Shown here: positions 59,117 to 64,000 of the stretch, in pieces
Numbering within the stretch: position 1 is the stretch's first letter
Layout: every line of letters begins with the position of its first letter
Source of the DNA: Neobacillus massiliamazoniensis
Lineage (GTDB): Bacteria > Bacillota > Bacilli > Bacillales > Cytobacillaceae
Assembly (NCBI RefSeq): GCF_001048695.1
Contig: NZ_CVRB01000001.1
Coordinates: forward strand, 1,488,001 to 1,552,000
Direction: 5' to 3'
DNA length: 64,000 nt
The notes under the pieces: model-generated
What the model was told of the DNA's origin: nothing
Databases searched by the model: none
Seen by the model: the letters and a program-made list of their open reading frames with translations, nothing else
Program-made: the position numbers and the translations under genes

Positions 59117-60433
59117 ATGGCGGAAAAGCAAAAAAAGTATCGATTTGAAACGTTAAGTGTTCATGGAGGTTTGTCACCAGATCCTGTAACAGGTGCTCGT
59201 GCTGTACCGATTTATCAAAACAATGCCTACCAGTTTAAGAGTACGGAACATGCGGCAAACTTGTTTTCCCTAGCGGAGCCTGGATACATCTATACCCGAA
59301 TTCATAATCCAACCACCACTGTTTTTGAAGAAAGGGTTGCCCTTTTGGAAGGCGGGGTCGGTGCACTAGCAGTTGCTAGCGGAATGGCAGCGATTACGCT
59401 AGCCGTTTTAAATCTTGCTCAAGCTGGAGATGAAATTGTCTCTGCGACTACTCTTTATGGAGGAACCTATAATTTATTTGCCGTCACGCTTCCTAAATAC
59501 GGAATTAACGTAAAATTTGTTGATCCGGAAAATCCGGATAATTTCCGTGCTGCGATCACAGAAAAAACAAAAGCTGTTTTTGCTGAGACGATTGGAAATC
59601 CAAGTTTACAAGTATTAGATATTGAAAAAGTGGCTGAAATCGCTCATGAAGCGGGTGTCCCCTTGATTGTTGATAATACGTTTGCAACACCTTACCTTTG
59701 CCGCCCCATTGAACATGGTGCCGATATCGTCGTTCACTCTGCAACAAAATGGTTGTTAGGAAATGGAACGACAACGGGAGGCGTCATAGTTGATGGCGGC
59801 AAGTTTGATTGGAATTCACCGAAATTCCCTGGGTTCACGACTCCAGATGCTAGCTATCATGATCTTGTTTATGCTGAAGCTTTAGGTGCGATCGCCTATA
59901 TTATTAAGGCGCGGGTGCAGCTGTTAAGGGATCTTGGACCATCTTTAAGTCCGCAAAATGCGTTTCAGTTTGTACTTGGTCTTGAAACCCTTCATGTTCG
60001 TATGAAAGAGCATGTGGCTAATACGAAACAAGTAGTGAAATATTTGAAAAATCATCCTGCAGTTGAGTGGGTATCCTATCCGGGGGATCAGTCTCATCCT
60101 GATTATGATTTGGCTCAGAAGTATTTACCAAAGGGTGCCGGATCGATGGTCGTATTCGGGATTAAAGGCGGGAAAGAGGCCGGAGCGAAATTAATCAATG
60201 CGATTACACTCTGGGCCCATGTTGCCAATGTCGGTGATGCCAAAAGTTTAATTATTCACCCTGCGAGCACTACCCATCAACAGCTTGATGCGGAAGGACT
60301 AAAGGCATCAGGCGTCACAGAGGATCTCATTCGTCTTTCGATTGGAATTGAAAATGTAGAGGATTTAATCGAGGATTTGGAATATGCGATCGAAGTAGCA
60401 ACAGGACTATCTTCATTAAAAACAAATGCATAA
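59117..60433 (+). CDS. metY: O-acetylhomoserine sulfhydrylase (MetY-type, PLP enzyme)
   Basis: 438 residues, Cys/Met-metabolism PLP family, long form. Substrate loop [22 protein letters not shown], cofactor Lys in [17 protein letters not shown] and [13 protein letters not shown]. It adds sulfide to O-acetylhomoserine to make homocysteine. ATG at 59117 lies eight bases after GGAG; a GTG nine bases earlier is possible. Control by the S-box fits methionine supply. It can consume the sulfide produced by the persulfide enzymes at the left end. Confidence 0.92.
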   Translation: MAEKQKKYRFETLSVHGGLSPDPVTGARAVPIYQNNAYQFKSTEHAANLFSLAEPGYIYTRIHNPTTTVFEERVALLEGGVGALAVASGMAAITLAVLNLAQAGDEIVSATTLYGGTYNLFAVTLPKYGINVKFVDPENPDNFRAAITEKTKAVFAETIGNPSLQVLDIEKVAEIAHEAGVPLIVDNTFATPYLCRPIEHGADIVVHSATKWLLGNGTTTGGVIVDGGKFDWNSPKFPGFTTPDASYHDLVYAEALGAIAYIIKARVQLLRDLGPSLSPQNAFQFVLGLETLHVRMKEHVANTKQVVKYLKNHPAVEWVSYPGDQSHPDYDLAQKYLPKGAGSMVVFGIKGGKEAGAKLINAITLWAHVANVGDAKSLIIHPASTTHQQLDAEGLKASGVTEDLIRLSIGIENVEDLIEDLEYAIEVATGLSSLKTNA

Positions 60434-60472
60434 ATTTCCACCTGTATTTTTTGATTATATAGATTATTTTCA

Positions 60473-60501
60473 TTGACACCCCTTTTTATCCGTGATACCA
60501 T
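60473..60501 (+). promoter_or_regulatory. Sigma-A promoter of the second SAM riboswitch
   Basis: TTGACA (60473-60478), 17 bases, TACCAT (60496-60501). Confidence 0.75.
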
Positions 60502-60560
60502 AGCTTTTGTAATTAAATTTTAGCTTACAATAATTTTTCAATTGAATATAGGATGCGATA

Positions 60561-60720
60561 GCTCTTATCAAGAGAGGTGGAGGGATGTGCCCGATGAAGC
60601 CCGGCAACCGTCAATGTAAATTGAAATGGTGCCAATTCACACAAAGCTTAGGCTTTGAGAGATGGGAGAAAGGTCTTGATTTATTATGCCTTTCTGCCTG
60701 TGCAGAAAGGTTTTTTGTTT
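60561..60720 (+). promoter_or_regulatory. SAM-I (S-box) riboswitch before metNPQ, with terminator
   Basis: GCTCTTATCAAGAGAGGTGGAGGGATG, GATGAAGCCCGGCAACCG, ATGGTGCCAATTC and GAGAGATGGGAG form the S-box (60561-60669). Terminator CCTTTCTGC/GCAGAAAGG (60689-60710) with T6GTTT. Second SAM switch in 2 kb; no repeat insertion here. Confidence 0.95.
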
Positions 60721-60789
60721 TTCCAAAATAGAATTCTTAAAACCATCAAACCCTATATTCAATGATTGGATAAAAAGGAAGGCGATTCA

Positions 60790-61815
60790 ATGATTACCAT
60801 CAAAAATGTCAAAAAGATCTTTCCTTCGAAACAAGGCCAACTGAAAGCGGTTGATGATGTAAATGTAGTCATCAATGAAGGAGAAATCTTCGGTATCATC
60901 GGCTACAGCGGTGCTGGGAAAAGCACGTTAATCCGAATGCTAAATGGTCTGGAAATTCCTACAGAGGGATCTATCACGGTAGGAAAAAGAGAAATCTCTA
61001 AAATAAAAGGCAGTGAGCTGAGAAAAGCTCGACAAGAGATCAGCATGATTTTTCAGCATTTCAACTTACTGTGGTCAAGGACGGTAAGTGAAAATATTGC
61101 CTTTCCATTAGAGATTGCCGGAGTAAAGGGTGCTGAGCGGCAAAAACGTGTAGGTGAACTGATTAAGCTTGTGGGCTTAGAGGGAAGGGAGAATGCCTAT
61201 CCTTCGCAGCTAAGCGGCGGCCAAAAGCAAAGGGTCGGGATAGCAAGGGCACTGGCCAATAATCCTAAGGTATTGCTTTGCGATGAGGCAACATCAGCAC
61301 TTGATCCACAGACAACTGATTCGATTTTGGATTTGTTAGTTGATATTAATAAAAGACTTGGACTTACGATTGTGTTAATCACTCATGAGATGCATGTGAT
61401 CCGTAAAATCTGCCATAGGGTAGCGGTTATGGAAGGCGGCCGAATGGTCGAGCTTGGCGCTGTCTTGGATGTATTTAAAAACCCGCAGCAGCCAATTACG
61501 AAAAGATTCGTGCAGCAGGTTACCGAGCCTGAGGAAACGAAAGAAACAGCAGAGCATTTACTTGAACGTTATCATTCCGGGCAGGTAGTCCAGTTAACTT
61601 TTATCGGGGATTCGGCTGAACAGCCGGTCATTACGAATTTAATTCGTCAATATCCTGTCACGGTTAATATCTTACAGGGGAAAATTTCACAAACCCAAAG
61701 CGGTTCCTATGGTACCCTCTTCATTCATCTCGATGGTGAAAATGATGAAGTGAACAAAGCGGTGGACTTCATTCGTTCGCAGCAGGTTGGTGTGGAGGTG
61801 GTAACAAATGGATAA
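60790..61815 (+). CDS. metN: Methionine ABC transporter ATPase (MetN)
   Basis: 341 residues. Walker A GYSGAGKSTLIR, signature [15 protein letters not shown], Walker B VLLCDEATSALDPQTT. The C-terminal NIL/ACT-like domain (about 265-341) senses methionine. ATG at 60790 follows AAGGAAGGCG. Overlaps metP by eight bases. Imports D/L-methionine and its sulfoxides. Confidence 0.95.
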   Translation: MITIKNVKKIFPSKQGQLKAVDDVNVVINEGEIFGIIGYSGAGKSTLIRMLNGLEIPTEGSITVGKREISKIKGSELRKARQEISMIFQHFNLLWSRTVSENIAFPLEIAGVKGAERQKRVGELIKLVGLEGRENAYPSQLSGGQKQRVGIARALANNPKVLLCDEATSALDPQTTDSILDLLVDINKRLGLTIVLITHEMHVIRKICHRVAVMEGGRMVELGAVLDVFKNPQQPITKRFVQQVTEPEETKETAEHLLERYHSGQVVQLTFIGDSAEQPVITNLIRQYPVTVNILQGKISQTQSGSYGTLFIHLDGENDEVNKAVDFIRSQQVGVEVVTNG

Positions 61816-62479
61816 TTATCATGCTTTCAAAGATATTGATTGGCAGGCAATGTGGGAGGCTACACTTCAAACCCTTTATATGTCAGGAATTTCTGTGGTA
61901 GCTACCTTTGTTCTTGGAATTTTCCTTGGATTAATTCTATTCTTAACATCGCCGGGGAATATGTGGCAGAATAAGCCGGTGAACATAGTAATAAGTGCAA
62001 TTGTGAATATCTTTCGTTCTGTTCCTTTCATTATCTTAATTGTCTTATTAATCCCATTTACGAACATTTTGTTTAAGACGATGATTGGAGAAAACGCTGC
62101 TCTGCCTGCATTGATTATTGGGGCCGCCCCGTTCTATGCCAGAATGGTGGAAATCGGGCTTAGAGAAATTGATAAAGGTGTAATCGAGGCAGCTAAGTCG
62201 ATGGGGGCGACGACAGGTACCATTATCTTTAAGGTCTTGCTTCCGGAATCGATGCCGGCACTTGTTTCAGGAATTACGGTTACGGCAATTGCACTTATCA
62301 GTTACACGGCAATGGCGGGTGTAATTGGAGCTGGGGGCTTAGGAAACCTTGCTTATCTGCAAGGCTTCGAACAAAACCGAAATGATGTCACTTTTGTCGC
62401 TACGATTATCATTTTGGTCATTGTGTTTGTGATTCAGTTTATTGGGGATGCTATTACCAAAAAATTAGATAAACGGTAA
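61808..62479 (+). CDS. metP: Methionine ABC transporter permease (MetP/MetI)
   Basis: 223 residues, five helices. EAA loop GVIEAAKSMGATTGTIIFKVLLPESMPALVSGITV and AMAGVIGAGGLGNLAYLQGFEQNRNDV are diagnostic of the MetI family. Start overlaps metN. Forms the homodimeric channel. Confidence 0.94.
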   Translation: MDNYHAFKDIDWQAMWEATLQTLYMSGISVVATFVLGIFLGLILFLTSPGNMWQNKPVNIVISAIVNIFRSVPFIILIVLLIPFTNILFKTMIGENAALPALIIGAAPFYARMVEIGLREIDKGVIEAAKSMGATTGTIIFKVLLPESMPALVSGITVTAIALISYTAMAGVIGAGGLGNLAYLQGFEQNRNDVTFVATIIILVIVFVIQFIGDAITKKLDKR

Positions 62480-62493
62480 AAGGAGAGGTCAAC

Positions 62494-63330
62494 ATGAAAA
62501 AATGGATTAGTTTATGTTTAGCATTATCGCTTGCCCTTGTTTTAGGTGCTTGCGGAACGTCAACAAATACAGCAAAAGGAACCAGTGACAAAGGAGTAAC
62601 AAAACTAGTGGTAGGGGCATCGAATATTCCTCACGCACAAATTTTGGAGCAGGCCAAACCAATTTTAAAGAAAAAAGGTATTGATCTCGAGATTAAAACA
62701 TTCCAAGATTATGTGTTACCAAACAAAACCTTGGCATCGAAACAACTGGATGCTAACTACTTTCAAACTATCCCTTACTTAGATTTACAAAATAAACAGT
62801 TTGGTTATAATTTTGTTAATGCTGGCGGTATTCATATCGAGCCAATCGGAATTTATTCCAAGAAATACAAAAAGTTAAGTGACCTTCCAGACGGCGCCCA
62901 TATCATCATGAGCAACTCTGTATCTGACCATGGCCGTTTGCTAACATTACTTGAAAATTCAGGTCTAATCAAATTAAAACCAGGAATTGAAAAATCAAAA
63001 GCAACTATTCAGGATGTTGTTGACAATCCAAAGCATCTTAAATTTGATGCCAACTATGATGCAGCATTATTGCCAAAAATTTATCAAAACGGCGAAGGCG
63101 ATGCTGTGTTAATCAACTCTAACTTTGCACTTCAAGCTGGATTAAATCCAATGAAGGATGCGATTTCACTCGAAGATAAGAATTCACCATATGTAAACGT
63201 CGTTGCTGTTCGCAAAGGTGATGAAAACAAACCAGCCATCAAAACTCTTGTTGAAGTACTTCAGTCTAAAGAAATCCAAGATTGGATTATTCAACAATAC
63301 AAAGGTGCAGTCGTACCAGTTTCTAAGTAG
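62494..63330 (+). CDS. metQ: Methionine-binding lipoprotein (MetQ)
   Basis: 278 residues of the NlpA family. Lipobox VLGACG (Cys20). Motifs VVGASNIPHAQILEQAKPILKKKGIDLEIKTFQDYVLPNKTLASKQLDANYFQTIPYL and NPKHLKFDANYDAALLPKIY. Captures methionine outside the membrane. Ribosome binding site AAAGGAGAG. Confidence 0.95.
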   Translation: MKKWISLCLALSLALVLGACGTSTNTAKGTSDKGVTKLVVGASNIPHAQILEQAKPILKKKGIDLEIKTFQDYVLPNKTLASKQLDANYFQTIPYLDLQNKQFGYNFVNAGGIHIEPIGIYSKKYKKLSDLPDGAHIIMSNSVSDHGRLLTLLENSGLIKLKPGIEKSKATIQDVVDNPKHLKFDANYDAALLPKIYQNGEGDAVLINSNFALQAGLNPMKDAISLEDKNSPYVNVVAVRKGDENKPAIKTLVEVLQSKEIQDWIIQQYKGAVVPVSK

Positions 63331-63356
63331 TCTATATATATAGGTAGAAAAAGGGC

Positions 63357-63388
63357 AGTCAGCGGAACATTCGCTGGCTTTTCTTGTT
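63357..63388 (+). terminator. Weak terminator after metQ
   Basis: AGTCAGCG, loop GAACATT, CGCTGGCT, then TTTCTTG. Confidence 0.7.
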
Positions 63389-63408
63389 TGATAAGAAAGC
63401 ATAAATTT

Positions 63409-63573
63409 GACTTCGAGAATTGTCCAGCTTCAGGCGCCCAACGACTAGTGGACTTCGCTCTTCTCCCTACGATAAGTCAACATCGGATCGCTACGCTCTC
63501 CGTGTTTCCTTTATCTCAGTCGAAAAGCTCCAGTCCATACGTCGCTGAACGGGCGCCTTGCGCTTTTCTTTAT
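63409..63573. repeat. GAGAATTGTCCAGCT repeat, variant body
   Basis: Head GACTTCGAGAATTGTCCAGCT is shared with the other copies. The body differs: CAGGCGCCCAACGACTAGTGG ... CGGGCGCCTTGCGCTTTT, with GGCGCC arms at both ends. It shows that one head sequence is joined to more than one body. The rest of the gap to sufC (63574-63921) is AT-rich and holds the site below. Confidence 0.75.
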
Positions 63574-63680
63574 TTTTAATGTGATTAAATATAAATTTGC
63601 TAGCATACTAAAAATAGCCTTCGGATAAGAGCGAATAAACTTGGCAAATGATAAAAAAAAGCGGTATTATTTTAATTGGG

Positions 63681-63696
63681 TGTGACAAAAATCACA
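63681..63696 (+). promoter_or_regulatory. FNR/CRP-type palindrome upstream of sufC
   Basis: TGTGACAAAAATCACA is a perfect TGTGA-N6-TCACA, the FNR box of Bacillus. It lies 226 bases before sufC. A candidate -10 is not obvious at the usual distance. Two TGAGAAT repeats near 63850 could be another regulator's site. Confidence 0.55.
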
Positions 63697-63921
63697 TGGT
63701 TCTATTTTAAAATTTTCAAGAACGTTTATTTAAATGCTATATATATCTTTTCTTATTCTCAATTGGCCAATAATTAGTGAAAATCATTTCCTTGTTATGA
63801 CTGTTTAGGAGTTGATAATACATTTCATTTGTTATAAGATTGTAATGAGAATAGATTGAGAATTGCATTTTAGGCCAACCTTGGTCTATAGGATACAATA
63901 ATGATTTACGGAGGTATAAAT

Positions 63922-64000
63922 ATGTCTGGATCAACTTTAACGGTCAAAGATTTACATGTAGAAATTGATGGGAAAGAAATTTTAAAGGGTGTTAATCTGG
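63922..64000 (+). CDS. sufC: Fe-S cluster assembly ATPase SufC (N-terminus only)
   Basis: The first 26 codons: MSGSTLTVKDLHVEIDGKEI followed by LKGVNL, almost identical to the start of Bacillus SufC. Ribosome binding site GGAGG eight bases before ATG. The gene continues past the right edge, where sufDSUB should follow. SufC drives the SufBCD scaffold. Confidence 0.93.
   Translation, partial: MSGSTLTVKDLHVEIDGKEILKGVNL

Noticed and set aside
63737..63934. 65-codon minus-strand frame before sufC
   Set aside because: AT-rich chance frame without ribosome binding site; it covers the suf regulatory region.

Overview
The window reads as chromosomal DNA of a spore-forming, low-GC Gram-positive of the Bacillaceae, close to Bacillus/Neobacillus. 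The reasons are strong AGGAGG ribosome binding sites, T-box, M-box and S-box RNA leaders, sigma-W-type promoters, CotF-like spore coat genes, and a right-hand block (about 49.3-64 kb) that follows the Bacillus subtilis yus/met/suf order: coat genes, yuzL, fadN-fadA-fadE, yusI, gcvH, yusF, yusE, yusD, metNPQ, sufC. Genus is inferred from this; no 16S or other marker is present.

Layout. 0-0.8 kb: start of an NhaC-type transporter (minus strand) behind two tandem T-boxes, both with an apparent Tyr (UAC) specifier. 0.85-8.2 kb: a sulfane-sulfur/persulfide cluster with a CstR-type repressor, three TusA domains, five rhodanese domains, a DsrE protein, a rhodanese-metallo-beta-lactamase fusion, a TauE/SafE exporter and a CoA-disulfide-reductase-rhodanese-TusA fusion. 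Four copies of a 16-bp palindrome tie the cluster together as one regulon. The exporter is followed by a HesB/IscA-like gene with an in-frame TGA exactly where the family has its conserved Cys, next to a SECIS-like hairpin: a probable selenoprotein. 8.6-12.2 kb: a two-gene ABC transporter behind an M-box Mg2+ riboswitch, a 36-codon leader ORF and a second terminator. 12.3-14.8 kb: RodA/FtsW-like, CotF-like and DUF192 genes. 14.8-22.4 kb: a complete Flp/Tad pilus locus (two pilins, prepilin peptidase, TadE, TadG, CpaB, TadZ, TadA, TadB, TadC). 22.5-27.6 kb: two-component system plus ABC exporter like LnrJK-LnrLMN. 27.7-35.5 kb: polysaccharide deacetylase with an ECF-sigma promoter, AI-2E family protein, thioesterase, serine hydrolase, NadE, cystine transporter TcyABC. 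35.5-37.7 kb: NfeD/YuaF and flotillin FloT behind a consensus sigma-W promoter. 38.3-40.5 kb: OmpR-type two-component system. 40.5-44.7 kb: SDR reductase and a tungstate transporter operon (regulator, TupA, TupB, TupC). 45-49.1 kb: azoreductase, UppP, DUF4931 protein, second RodA/FtsW paralogue. 49.3-64 kb: coat genes, fatty-acid beta-oxidation with a FadR operator, glycine cleavage H protein, two SAM riboswitches controlling metY and metNPQ, start of sufC.

The intergenic DNA is unusually structured. Five gaps hold arrays of short motifs, each array with its own unit, repeated at about 21 bp (three arrays) or 51-52 bp (two arrays), near two or five helical turns. There are also long inverted-repeat elements of two terminal-repeat families that share a GC-rich core, five copies of a GAGAATTGTCCAGCT repeat, and four copies of a 12-mer (GGTGTCAGGCAC), three of them inside genes and always read as Val-Ser-Gly-Thr. 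I saw no tRNA or rRNA genes, no transposase gene and no CRISPR array. All coordinates were counted by hand from the sequence; family names come from recognised motifs, not from database searches.
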